Assembly (NCBI RefSeq): GCF_004365965.1 | Contig: NZ_SOEB01000002.1 | Span: 1-64,000 of the forward strand | From: Rhodovulum visakhapatnamense | GTDB lineage: Bacteria; Pseudomonadota; Alphaproteobacteria; Rhodobacterales; Rhodobacteraceae | Reading direction: 5' to 3' | DNA: 64,000 nucleotides | Shown: piece by piece, positions 19,201-26,707 of the stretch | Position numbering within the stretch: position 1 is the stretch's first letter | Layout: every line of letters begins with the position of its first letter | Notes under the pieces: generated by a model | What the model saw: only the letters and a program-made list of their open reading frames with translations | Databases searched by the model: none | What the model was told of the DNA's origin: nothing | Program-made: the position numbers and the translations under genes

Positions 19201-19498
19201 CATAGGTCTGGGAATAGACATGCTCGACCTCGTCGATCCCCTTGACGATGGTCTCGAGCGGCTCTGTCACCAGCTTGACCGCATCGACCGCCCGAAGCCC
19301 GTCGGCCCGGACATGGATATCGACCAGCGGCACCGAAATCTGCGGTTCTTCCTCGCGCGGCAGGGCGATCAGCGCGATCAGGCCCAGCGCAAGCGCCGCC
19401 AGCAACAGAAGCGGTGTCAGCGGCGAGCGGATGAACCCCTTGGTCAGGTATCCGGCAAGGCCGAGGCGGCGGGCGGCGGGGCGGGTCTCGTCACTCAT
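16271..19498 (-). CDS. RND-family efflux permease
   Basis: A 1075-residue resistance-nodulation-division transporter. An N-terminal helix (PLLLLAALALGLIALIALP) is followed by a large periplasmic domain, helices 2-6 with the proton-relay pair in GILVDDAIVVIENI (near residue 425), a second periplasmic domain and the C-terminal helices with VRNSILLVDFI. Length and motifs fit AcrB/MdtB-type hydrophobe exporters rather than heavy-metal CzcA types, which usually keep a DFG-x-x-VDGA motif. The gene overlaps the adaptor upstream by 8 bases and works with it. No outer-membrane factor is present locally. Confidence 0.92.
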   Translation of the reverse strand: MSDETRPAARRLGLAGYLTKGFIRSPLTPLLLLAALALGLIALIALPREEEPQISVPLVDIHVRADGLRAVDAVKLVTEPLETIVKGIDEVEHVYSQTYDDRATVTARFKVGLSQDTAILRVRDKILANMDRIPVGIPEPLVVGRGINDVAIVTLTFTPVFGQTAVTAADLTRIAREAETELVRIDDVGLTYLVGETEEALRVAPDPQKLALYGITLQELSQKVAGANAAAPAGLVRDAGQQVGLVLGRTLATPAEIGNLELTARDGRTVYLRDLAQIGFVSDLDERHVASLARGPEGEIVRRPAVTLALAKRAGANAVVVGEQVLQRLEQMKGGLIPDTVAVEVTRNYGHTASEKANELLFHLGLATVSIVALVLFAIGWREALVVAIVIPVTILLTLFAAHAMGYTLNRVSLFALIFSIGILVDDAIVVIENIARHWGMMKPGDSRVRAAVEAVAEVGNPTIVATLTVVVALLPMLFVSGMMGPYMSPIPANASAAMIFSFFVAVTITPWLMLKIAGRAPLHAGGAGAGHPGGRLGRLYTHLVRPILSRKWISLVFLLGVATVSFGSMAALYTRDVTVKLLPFDNKSELAIVIDLPEGASVEATDAVAQAAARVALAMPEAVSAQTHAGTAAPFNFNGLVRHYFLRESPEQGDVQVNLSPKDARDRTSHAIALDLRQRLGALDLPAGTVLKVVEPPPGPPVIATLLAEIYGPDGDTRRAVAARVRQAFEDTPFIVDVDDSFGTRARRIRAETDPSDLAFFDVAEADALDTLRMLNGATTVGYSHRGAGRAPIPIVVARDKADRVLDERALATPVPANVLPGGRGVVELGDVVRLTEEQASFPIFRHNGRYAEMVQADLAGDFEAPLYGMLAVQDRLARVDWQAQGLTAPEIRLHGQPLSEDKPALLWDGEWEVTWVTFRDMGAAFGVALVGIYILVVAQFGSFRLPLVVLTPVPLTFLGIMLGHWLFHAPFTATSMIGFIALAGIIVRNSILLVDFIRHADPEGRITVETLVEAGATRVKPILLTALAAMIGAAVILADPIFQGLALSLLFGLASSTLLTVLVIPAIYRIFKT

Positions 19499-20468
19499 CG
19501 GGGCTCACCACGCGGTCGCCGGGTTCCAGCCCGGTCAGGATCTCGACCCGGTCGCGGCCGTCATGGCGCAGCCGTTCGCCCGGCACCACCACGCGCTCGA
19601 CCGGGCCATCGGGCCCCGCCACCGCGACGAAATCGAGCCCGCCCCGATGCGTCACCGCGCCCGGCGGCACCAGCAGGGCCTGCCGGGTGCCGACCGGCAG
19701 CCGGACCGGCACCCGGCGCCCGACGAAACGCCCGTCGAGCCCCTCGACCTCGACATCGGCCAGCACCCGGCCGCCTTCGATCTGCGGATAGATCTTGACC
19801 AGCCGCCCGCTCTGGCCGTCGCGCCCGGTGCTGTCGCCGACGGCGATCCGGTCGCCCGGGCGCAGCGCCAGCGCATGCCGTTCGGGGATCGCGAGGCGCA
19901 GGAACAGCCCGCCGCCGCCGATCTCGGCCACGGTGTCGCCCGCCACCAGAACCGAACCGGGCGAGATCGGCACCGACAGCACCAGCCCGCTGCCGGGCGA
20001 CAGCACCGCGCCCTCGGCGACCTGCTGCTCGATCACCCGACGCCGGGCGGCGGTGCTGTCGATCTGGCCCTCAAGCTCGGCCACCTGGGTCGTGAGTTGA
20101 TCCAGCCGCTGCTGGGTGACGACGCCCCGCTCGCGCAGCGCCCTGCCCCGGTCGAGATCCCGCCGCGCGGTGTCGAGCTGGGCGGTCAGCGCCTTCAGCG
20201 TCGCGTCAAGCGCGCGCATCTGGAAGGTCAGCTTGTCGTCCTCGATCCGCGCGATTTCCTGTCCGGCCTCGACCGGATCGCCCTCGATCACCTTCAGTTC
20301 GGCCACCGTGCCGCCGATCCGGCTGCGCGCGGGCACCCGGTTGCGGGTCTCGACCTCGCCATAGACCGGCTTCCATTCGGTGATCGTCACCGGCGCCAGC
20401 ACCGTTTCGGCCGCCGCCGCGGGCACTGCCGTCAGCAGCACCAGAATCGTAATGAGTCGCCCGCCCAT
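19491..20468 (-). CDS. RND pump periplasmic adaptor (HlyD/MFP family)
   Basis: A 325-residue adaptor with a cleavable signal peptide (LITILVLLTAVPAAAA, ending near residue 20). The lipoyl half-motif RSRIGGTVAELKVIEGDPV is followed by an alpha-helical hairpin (about 80-150), the second lipoyl half (SPGSGLVLSVPISPGS) and a beta barrel. It is translated first in a two-gene operon, and its stop lies inside the start of the RND permease gene. An 18-bp palindrome 31 bases upstream of the start is a likely operator. Confidence 0.88.
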   Translation of the reverse strand: MGGRLITILVLLTAVPAAAAETVLAPVTITEWKPVYGEVETRNRVPARSRIGGTVAELKVIEGDPVEAGQEIARIEDDKLTFQMRALDATLKALTAQLDTARRDLDRGRALRERGVVTQQRLDQLTTQVAELEGQIDSTAARRRVIEQQVAEGAVLSPGSGLVLSVPISPGSVLVAGDTVAEIGGGGLFLRLAIPERHALALRPGDRIAVGDSTGRDGQSGRLVKIYPQIEGGRVLADVEVEGLDGRFVGRRVPVRLPVGTRQALLVPPGAVTHRGGLDFVAVAGPDGPVERVVVPGERLRHDGRDRVEILTGLEPGDRVVSPDE

Positions 20469-20499
20469 CGCCGCACCTTTCCCCGGATCGCACCTGCCC

Positions 20500-20517
20500 G
20501 GGCGAACCGGTTCGCCC
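20500..20517. promoter_or_regulatory. 18-bp perfect palindrome, candidate operator of the RND operon
   Basis: GGGCGAACCGGTTCGCCC is fully self-complementary and sits 31 bases upstream of the adaptor start codon. Such sites are typical of dimeric TetR- or MarR-type repressors that control RND pumps. No regulator gene is adjacent, so the binding protein is unknown. Confidence 0.5.
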
Positions 20518-20790
20518 CCAGATCAACAAATGCAATTTATTGAATGTATGGGCCGGTTCCGTCGCATTTGCAAGGCCTCCGGACCGGCCGCCCGCTCCGG
20601 ATCCTGTCGGGCGCCCGGCGATCTGGTGTAAAAACCGATTTGTTACAAAACGATGACCCCACCGCAGCCGAATCCGGCGGGCTTCGCCAGGCCCGACTGC
20701 GACATTCCGCGCCGCCATTGGCCTGTCGGAATCCCGCCGGAAAGGCGCCATCGGCCGCGCAGCGATCCGCCTAAAAGGCGACTGATAAGC

Positions 20791-20819
20791 TTGTTTGGAA
20801 GGGGCCTGACGTCTATCTT
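20791..20819 (+). promoter_or_regulatory. Candidate promoter of the gene at 20908
   Basis: TTGTTT (20791-20796) and TATCTT (20814-20819) are separated by exactly 17 bases. Each matches the sigma-70 consensus at four positions. The predicted transcript would have a leader of about 80 bases. Confidence 0.3.
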
Positions 20820-20907
20820 TCTTTCCGTCTCGGCAAGCCGGAGGAGGCGGCACCGACACGACCGCATTTATAAAGTTATTTGTTAGCCGGGGAGGCGGGC
20901 ACCCGGC

Positions 20908-21315
20908 GTGCAGCCCGGCCCAGTTTCGCGGATGATGTTGACGTTACGTGCCATGCCAGACTCAAGCTGTCCCGAGCCCGGGGTCGACCCCACCGAAGGG
21001 CTCACGGAATTTGCGCTTGAATCCCTTCTGGCCTCGCCAGAGGGATGGCGGTCCTTTGCCCGCGAAAGCGTGGCGGTCTGGCCCAATTCCCGGCCGCTGG
21101 CGGTGATCTTCGCGCTGGTCAACGCCTCTGCGCAGATCGAGGCGATCTTCTCCGAAGGCAGCCCGGCCCGTACCGCGGCGCAGAACGGGTTCCGGCTGGC
21201 GGGGCTTTTGTCGGCCGATCTTTACGCAATGCAGAGCCTCGGCCTGCCGCATGCCCGCGCGGCCGACTTCGCGGCCTACTGGCACAGCTCGGACCCCTAT
21301 TTCCTGAACCTCTGA
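20908..21315 (+). CDS. Hypothetical protein, no recognised family
   Basis: A 135-residue, mostly helical, soluble-looking protein. The central part (LTEFALESLLASPEGWRSF and PLAVIFALVNASAQIEAIF) suggests an amphipathic helical bundle; it ends in YWHSSDPYFLNL. I know no domain for it. The GTG at 20908 is preceded by GGGGAGG about 12 bases upstream. ATG codons at 20932, 20935 and 20953 are alternative starts without a good site. It precedes deoC on the same strand by 78 bases and could share its transcript, but nothing in it points to nucleoside metabolism. Confidence 0.6.
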   Translation: MQPGPVSRMMLTLRAMPDSSCPEPGVDPTEGLTEFALESLLASPEGWRSFARESVAVWPNSRPLAVIFALVNASAQIEAIFSEGSPARTAAQNGFRLAGLLSADLYAMQSLGLPHARAADFAAYWHSSDPYFLNL

Positions 21316-21393
21316 TCCGCCCGGACGCCGCCTTGCCAAGCCCCGTGCCCGCATGCGAGCAAGGGGAACCGTGAACTTGCAGGGGGACGCATT

Positions 21394-22389
21394 TTGCCAG
21401 GCGAGAAGACCCCAACACCCGCCCGGACCGCCGGGACGCAGCCGGTGCAGAAGCACAATGCCGGCCTGCCGCTCGATACCGGCTGGGTCGCTGCCACCCG
21501 GGTGAACCGTCCGGCGGCCGAACGCCATGTGGCGGGTCTTGCCGCGCGGCGCCCGGCCGATCCGGCGGCCGAAGCGGCCTGGCTTCTGCGCGCGGTCGGG
21601 CTGATCGACCTCACGACACTGTCGGGCGACGACACGCCGGGCCGTGTCCGCAGGCTGTGCGCCAAGGCCCGGAACCCGTTGCGCGCCGATCTCAGGGCGG
21701 CGCTTGGCGCCGGGCCGGTGACCACGGCTGCGGTCTGCGTCTATCACGAGATGATCGCGCCTGCGCGCGCGGCGCTCGAGGGCTCGGGTCTGCCGGTCGC
21801 GGCGGTCTCGACCGGCTTTCCCGCCGGGCTGTCGCCCTTTTCCACCCGGCTGGCCGAGATCGAGGCCAGCGTCGCGGCCGGAGCGGCCGAAATCGACATC
21901 GTGATCTCGCGGCGTCACGTCCTGTTGGGCGACTGGCAGGCGCTGTATGACGAGGTCGCGGCCTTCCGCGCCGCCTGCGGCCCCGCCCACATGAAGGCGA
22001 TCCTTGCCACGGGCGAGCTGGGCACGCTGACCAATGTCGCCCGCGCCAGTCTGGTCGCGATGATGGCGGGGGCCGATTTCATCAAGACCTCGACCGGCAA
22101 AGAGCCTGTGAACGCGACCCTGCCGGTCGGGCTGACCATGTGCCGGATGATCCGCGCCTATCGCGAGGCGACCGGCATCGACGTCGGCTTCAAGCCCGCG
22201 GGCGGGATCTCGACGGCGACGGATGCGCTTGACTGGCTGGGGCTGGTGGGCGAGGAACTCGGGCCGCGCTGGCAGGAACCCGCGCTGTTCCGCTTCGGCG
22301 CCTCCTCGCTTCTGGGCGCGATCGAGCGGCGGTTGGACGAGATCGCCTTCGGGGCGGGCAGCACCCCCCGCCGCCACGCGCCGGGCTAG
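21394..22389 (+). CDS. deoC: Deoxyribose-phosphate aldolase
   Basis: A 331-residue DeoC, longer than the short E. coli-type enzymes by an N-terminal extension of about 70 residues (PLDTGWVAATRVNRPA), as seen in rhizobial and animal-like DeoC. It splits 2-deoxyribose-5-phosphate into acetaldehyde and glyceraldehyde-3-phosphate. The Schiff-base lysine lies in FIKTSTGKEP (near residue 231), and VCVYHEMI and VGFKPAGGI are conserved. The start is a TTG at 21394 with AGGGGGAC 5-6 bases upstream; a GTG at 21445 is the next alternative. The ALDH-like gene begins four bases after its stop. Confidence 0.92.
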   Translation: MPGEKTPTPARTAGTQPVQKHNAGLPLDTGWVAATRVNRPAAERHVAGLAARRPADPAAEAAWLLRAVGLIDLTTLSGDDTPGRVRRLCAKARNPLRADLRAALGAGPVTTAAVCVYHEMIAPARAALEGSGLPVAAVSTGFPAGLSPFSTRLAEIEASVAAGAAEIDIVISRRHVLLGDWQALYDEVAAFRAACGPAHMKAILATGELGTLTNVARASLVAMMAGADFIKTSTGKEPVNATLPVGLTMCRMIRAYREATGIDVGFKPAGGISTATDALDWLGLVGEELGPRWQEPALFRFGASSLLGAIERRLDEIAFGAGSTPRRHAPG

Positions 22390-22393
22390 ACCG

Positions 22394-24355
22394 ATGCCGC
22401 CCACCACTCTCGACCGCGGCCCCGGCCGCGCCCCCGATGCCGAGGCCCGCGCCTGGATCGCCCGGAAGCAGGGCCGCTTCGGTCCCTGGATCGGCGGGCC
22501 GGTTACGCCGGACGGGCCGCGCCGGACCCTGATCGCGCTCGCGACGGGGACCGACCTTGCCGAGCTGGCCGAGGCGACGCCGCCGCAGATCGCCGACGCC
22601 CGTGCCGCCGCCGGAAGCGCGCAAGCCGACTGGGCCGCGCTGTCCGGCCCCGCGCGGGCCGTTCGGCTGCGGGTCTGGGCCGAGGCGATCGAGGTCCGCG
22701 CCGCCTGCCTGACCCAGCTTCTGGCGCTGGAAACCGGGCGGCCGGTGCGGCATGGCCGCACCTGGCTGGCCGAGGGAAGAGCGGCGCTGCGACAAGCGGC
22801 GGATCAGGCCTTGCTGGGCCTGGCAAACCGACCGGGCCTCGTGCCTTTGGGGATCGTCGCGCCCGGCCTGTCGCTTGGCCGGATCGGTCCGGCGCTGGCG
22901 GCAGGCAATGCCGCGATGCTCGCGCCCGGCCCGGGCGGCGGCACGCTTGCCGCCCTGTGCCTGGCCGAGGCCGCGGCAGAGGCCGGGCTGCCCGCGGGCC
23001 TGCTGACGGTGCTGACCGGCCCCGCCGAGCCATTGCTCGGTCTCGCGCGGCCACCCGTCCCTGAGCTTGGCGGCCCTTGCCTGCATCTTGTGCTGGAGGA
23101 TGCCGATCTCGACGCCGCCGCCGACGCCATCGCCGAGGCTCTGGGCAATCCGCCGCCCGGCACGACCGGGCAGCGCCTGCTGGTTCAGGACTCGGTGGCC
23201 GAGCGGGTCCATGCCCGGCTGGCCGGGCGCATGGCGCGGCTGATCGTCGGCGACCCGCTGGATCCGGCGACCGATCTGGGGCCGCTGCCGGGGGCCGGGC
23301 TGCGCGACCGGCTGACCGCCGCGCTGGCCAACAGCACAAGCACCCCGATCCAGCCGCTGCCCCGCTTGCCCGACACGGGCCTCCATTTCGCGCCTGCCCT
23401 GATTCCGGGCCTCGCCCCGGCCTCGCCCGAGATGGAGACCGGCCTGCCCGGCCCGGTGCTGCTGTCGATCACCTTCCGCAGCCCGGCCGAGGCCATCCTG
23501 CTGGCCAATGCCGGGCCGCCCGCACCCTCCGCAAGTCTCTGGAGCGAGACGCTGGCCGTCGCGCTCGATCTTGCCACCGCGCTTGAGGCCGGAACGGTCT
23601 GCGTGAACGGCACCGATCTTGGCCCCGCCCCGGACCCTCTGGAACTCTGGCAACGGCCTGCGGGTCTTGCCCCGGCCCGGCCCATAGCCCCCGCACCGGC
23701 CGACCGGGGCCCCGACCCAACGGCCGCGCTGACTGCGGCGCGCCGCGTGCAGCCCGGCTGGGCCGGGCGGGGCGCCACCGGGCGCGCCGCCGTTCTGGCC
23801 CGTGCCGCCGCCCGGATGCCCGAAGAGGCCGCCGCCCCGCTGGCCGCCTGCGCCGCGCGGGCCGCGACCGCCTGCGCCACCTGGTCCGAAGGGCCAGGCC
23901 GCGCCACGCTGAGACGTCACAGGCCGCTTGGCCTCATCGCCGCGCTTTGCCCGGCCGAAACCCCGGCCCTCGCGGCCGCCTCGATCCTCGGGCCGGTGCT
24001 GGCCGCGGGAAACGCCGCAGTGCTGCTGCCGCACCCCGGCGACGAGACCCGGCTGCGTCTTTTGGTGACGGAGTTGGAAGCGGCCGGACTGCCCGCCGGG
24101 CTGGTCCAGATCCTGTCGGGCGCGCCAGCGGCTGTGGCGCTCCGCCTCGCCGCACGGGTCGATCTCGATGCGCTCTGGTGTTGCGAGGGAGACGACCTGC
24201 CGGACACCCTGCCCGTCCGGGCGGCATCCGGCGGCCCGGCGCTATGGCTGGCGCAAGCCGCCCCCGGGGCCTGGTCGGACCCGGGGGACGCAAGCGAGGC
24301 CTTTCTGCGGGCGGCCACCCGCGCTCAGACGATCCGGACAAGCTGGGGCGCCTGA
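22394..24355 (+). CDS. Aldehyde dehydrogenase-like fusion protein lacking the catalytic cysteine
   Basis: A 653-residue protein with an ALDH-like domain (about 15-430) and a second, incomplete ALDH N-domain (about 475-650). ALDH landmarks are PALAAGNAAMLAPG (166-180), ELGG (224-227), EDADLDAA and RLLVQ (261-265). Where ALDHs of deoC clusters have GQ-x-C before R-LLVQ, this protein reads PPGTTGQ, placing Gly256 at the catalytic cysteine. The cofactor loop WNFP before the ALAAGN segment is also gone. It probably cannot oxidise aldehydes. In related bacteria a DeoC-ALDH pair handles acetaldehyde from deoxyribose. A structural or regulatory role is inference. Confidence 0.8.
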   Translation: MPPTTLDRGPGRAPDAEARAWIARKQGRFGPWIGGPVTPDGPRRTLIALATGTDLAELAEATPPQIADARAAAGSAQADWAALSGPARAVRLRVWAEAIEVRAACLTQLLALETGRPVRHGRTWLAEGRAALRQAADQALLGLANRPGLVPLGIVAPGLSLGRIGPALAAGNAAMLAPGPGGGTLAALCLAEAAAEAGLPAGLLTVLTGPAEPLLGLARPPVPELGGPCLHLVLEDADLDAAADAIAEALGNPPPGTTGQRLLVQDSVAERVHARLAGRMARLIVGDPLDPATDLGPLPGAGLRDRLTAALANSTSTPIQPLPRLPDTGLHFAPALIPGLAPASPEMETGLPGPVLLSITFRSPAEAILLANAGPPAPSASLWSETLAVALDLATALEAGTVCVNGTDLGPAPDPLELWQRPAGLAPARPIAPAPADRGPDPTAALTAARRVQPGWAGRGATGRAAVLARAAARMPEEAAAPLAACAARAATACATWSEGPGRATLRRHRPLGLIAALCPAETPALAAASILGPVLAAGNAAVLLPHPGDETRLRLLVTELEAAGLPAGLVQILSGAPAAVALRLAARVDLDALWCCEGDDLPDTLPVRAASGGPALWLAQAAPGAWSDPGDASEAFLRAATRAQTIRTSWGA

Positions 24356-24381
24356 GCGCCCCGGCCTGGCGGTATGGCGGA

Positions 24382-25005
24382 TCAGCGCGAGAACACCCGG
24401 CGCCAGAACCCCTCGGCACGGTCGCCCACCGTTTCGAGCGATTCGCCCATCTCGTCCAGCATCGGCTCGATCCGGTCTTCCTTGAACCGGGCCAGCATCT
24501 GCCAGATCCAGATCACCAGCGCGCCCAGCGCGCCGAGGAAGAGGATGTTGAACCACGGAATGGGGCTGTCATCCGGGCTGTCCACCGGACGGAGCTCGAC
24601 CGCATTCGGATAGATCGACAGGTATTCGTTGCGCCAGCCGTAATGGGTCACGACCACCCATTCCGGATTTTCCTTGTCCGAGATCATGTCGCTCGCCTTG
24701 GCCTGAAGGTTCGAGCTGTCGAACTTGAAATAGGGCGGCCAGCCCCAGCTGGTATCCTCGTTGCGGAAGACGACCGGCTTGCCGTCGCGGTTGAACGTCT
24801 CGATGAAATTGACGAAGCGGGTATTGTCGCCTTCGCTGTTCCCTGCGCCGTCGCTGGCGAAGAAGATCCGGTTCTCGCCGAAGTTGATCTGACGTTCCTT
24901 GGTCGCGGTGATCCGCACCACGTCATGCTGGGGCAGCGTGTAGTGCAGGAAGCCCGCGATCACCAGGACGACGATGGTGACGATGGTCCATTTGACGTAT
25001 GCCAT
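24382..25005 (-). CDS. DUF1523 family membrane protein
   Basis: A 207-residue protein. The N-terminus MAYVKWTIVTIVVLVIAGF is a signal-anchor helix followed directly by LHYTLPQHDVVRI, typical of DUF1523. A periplasmic domain (about 30-160) and a second helix near the C-terminus (ILFLGALGALVIWIWQML) precede a charged tail. Function is unknown. The start at 25005 was chosen over an upstream in-frame ATG at 25068 because family members begin at this helix. The neighbouring small membrane gene lies 7 bases upstream, so the two form an operon. Confidence 0.85.
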   Translation of the reverse strand: MAYVKWTIVTIVVLVIAGFLHYTLPQHDVVRITATKERQINFGENRIFFASDGAGNSEGDNTRFVNFIETFNRDGKPVVFRNEDTSWGWPPYFKFDSSNLQAKASDMISDKENPEWVVVTHYGWRNEYLSIYPNAVELRPVDSPDDSPIPWFNILFLGALGALVIWIWQMLARFKEDRIEPMLDEMGESLETVGDRAEGFWRRVFSR

Positions 25006-25012
25006 TCGAGCC

Positions 25013-25279
25013 TCACATGTAATTCGTGATATAGATGATCGTGCCGACGACGATGGCCGGCACGACATAGACCCCGAGGATCAGCTTGCGCCGGAGCGAG
25101 CGGTCATATTGCCGGAGCCCCTCCTCGACGTAAGCATCGCGGTCGCCGATACGGATGTCCTCGTCCCATTCCCGTCCGAGCTTGCCGCGTCTGACCGCAC
25201 GGGAATAGAGCGACACGGCAATATAGATCACCGTGAGGATCACGAACCCCGCAAGAGCAAAACGCAGGAATGCAAACAT
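25013..25279 (-). CDS. Small two-helix membrane protein
   Basis: An 88-residue protein starting MFAFLRFALAGFVILTVIYI, a membrane helix, followed by a basic then acidic cytoplasmic stretch (SRAVRRGKLGREWDED) and a second helix (LGVYVVPAIVVGTIIYI). Relatives in Rhodobacteraceae are sometimes labelled cation/multidrug efflux proteins, but nothing here shows transport. The start at 25279 gives a helix at the very N-terminus; an in-frame ATG at 25345 adds 22 unlikely residues. It is the first gene of a pair with the DUF1523 gene. Confidence 0.75.
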   Translation of the reverse strand: MFAFLRFALAGFVILTVIYIAVSLYSRAVRRGKLGREWDEDIRIGDRDAYVEEGLRQYDRSLRRKLILGVYVVPAIVVGTIIYITNYM

Positions 25280-25379
25280 GGTTCCGTCCTCCCCGGAGAT
25301 CCCGCCCTCGCTGCCGAATATAGGCATGCCCCGTGCGATTTGCACGACAGGCCAGCGGCCGGACGCAGCCTAGGCGCGA

Positions 25380-25408
25380 TTGCCGCAGGGAGCGCGAGGC
25401 GCTAGGAT
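25380..25408 (+). promoter_or_regulatory. Candidate promoter giving a leaderless M20 peptidase mRNA
   Basis: TTGCCG (25380-25385), 17 bases, then TAGGAT (25403-25408). The start codon follows only five bases later at 25414, so transcription would begin at or next to the A of ATG. No Shine-Dalgarno sequence lies where it would be needed. Confidence 0.45.
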
Positions 25409-25413
25409 CGGGC

Positions 25414-26700
25414 ATGGACACATCTCCGGGGCATGGTCTGGAACGGGCGGTCGCGGCAAGGCGCGACGAGGTGGCCGCGCTGACGCGCGATCTGATCCGC
25501 ATTCCCACGCTGAACCCGCCGGGGCGCAACTATCTGGAAATCTGCGAATATCTGGGCGAGCGGCTGGCCGCGAAGGGTTTTGAGGTCAGCTATGTCCGGG
25601 CCCGCGGCGCGCCCGCCGACAGCGACGCCCATCCGCGCTGGAACATGATCGCGCGGCATGAGGGCACCGAGGGCGGCGACTGCGTCCATTTCAACGGCCA
25701 TCACGACGTGGTCGAGGTCGGCCATGGCTGGAGCGTCGATCCCTTCGGCGGCGAGATCCGCGACGGCCGGGTCTGGGGCCGGGGCGCCTGCGACATGAAG
25801 GGCGGCATCGCTGCGGCGGTGCTGGCGGCCGAGACCTTCGTTGCCACCTGCCCCGCCTATCGCGGCGCGGTCGAGATCAGCGCCACCGCCGACGAGGAAT
25901 CGGGCGGCTTCGGCGGGGTCGCCTGGCTGGCCGAGCGCGGCTGGTTCGCGCCCGAGCGCGTCCAGCATGTCATCATCCCCGAGCCGCTGAACAAGAACCG
26001 GATCTGTCTGGGCCATCGCGGCGTCTGGTGGGCCGAGATCGAGACGAAGGGCCGGATCGCCCATGGCTCGATGCCCTTCCTCGGCGATTGCGCGATCCGC
26101 CATATGGGCGCGGTGCTGGCCGAGATGGAGGCCACGCTGTTTCCGCTGCTGGCGGGGCGACAGACCGCCATGCCCGTGGTGCCAGAGGGCGCCCGCGCCG
26201 CGACGCTGAACATCAACGCGATCCATGGCGGCGAGCCCGAACAGGAGGCGGACTATGACGGCCTGCCCGCGCCCTGCGTGCCCGACCGCTGCCGCATCAC
26301 CATCGACCGGCGGGTGCTGATCGAGGAGGACCCCGAGGAGGTCAAGCGCGAGATCCGCGCGCTGATGGAGCGGGTCCGCGCCCGCCGTCCGGGCTTTGAC
26401 TACGAGATCCGCGAGCTGTTCGAGGTCCGCCCCAGCATGACCGACCGCGGCGCCCCGGTGGTGCAGGCGGTCGAACGCGCCATCGGCCGGGTACTGGGGA
26501 CTGCGCCCGATTTCGTCGTCTCGCCCGGCACCTATGATCAGAAGCATATCGACCGGATCGGGCGGCTCAGGAACTGCATCGCCTATGGGCCGGGCGTCCT
26601 CGATCTGGCGCATCAGCCTGACGAATGGGTCGGCATCGACGACATGGTCGAGGCCGCCCAGGTGATGGCGCTGACCCTGTCCGACCTGCTCGACGGCTGA
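25414..26700 (+). CDS. M20-family deacylase (ArgE/DapE type)
   Basis: A 428-residue zinc metallopeptidase/deacylase. Zinc ligands appear in HFNGHHDVVEVG (first His), GRGACDMKGG (bridging Asp), the DEESGG pair (catalytic Glu and ligand) and near the C-terminus (YDQKHI). A lid/dimerisation domain sits in the middle (about 200-320). Family members remove acyl groups from acetylornithine, succinyl-diaminopimelate or N-acyl amino acids; the substrate here is not clear, and no arg or dap gene is near. The start at 25414 is supported by the promoter geometry. Confidence 0.87.
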   Translation: MDTSPGHGLERAVAARRDEVAALTRDLIRIPTLNPPGRNYLEICEYLGERLAAKGFEVSYVRARGAPADSDAHPRWNMIARHEGTEGGDCVHFNGHHDVVEVGHGWSVDPFGGEIRDGRVWGRGACDMKGGIAAAVLAAETFVATCPAYRGAVEISATADEESGGFGGVAWLAERGWFAPERVQHVIIPEPLNKNRICLGHRGVWWAEIETKGRIAHGSMPFLGDCAIRHMGAVLAEMEATLFPLLAGRQTAMPVVPEGARAATLNINAIHGGEPEQEADYDGLPAPCVPDRCRITIDRRVLIEEDPEEVKREIRALMERVRARRPGFDYEIRELFEVRPSMTDRGAPVVQAVERAIGRVLGTAPDFVVSPGTYDQKHIDRIGRLRNCIAYGPGVLDLAHQPDEWVGIDDMVEAAQVMALTLSDLLDG

Positions 26701-26707
26701 CGGCGCC

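Larger units (their letters stand above)
20469..20907. other. Divergent intergenic region before the RND operon
   Basis: This 439-base region holds no supported gene. It contains the palindrome at 20500-20517, an AT-rich stretch (about 20521-20550), a TTTGTTACAAA inverted repeat (20639-20649), a candidate rightward promoter at 20791-20819 and a second AT-rich stretch next to the start at 20908. Confidence 0.5.

Noticed and set aside
16496-19798. 1100-codon plus-strand frame opposite the RND permease gene
   Set aside because: Same antisense artefact; composition is Arg/His/Gln/Asp-rich and no domain is visible, while the other strand has full RND motifs.
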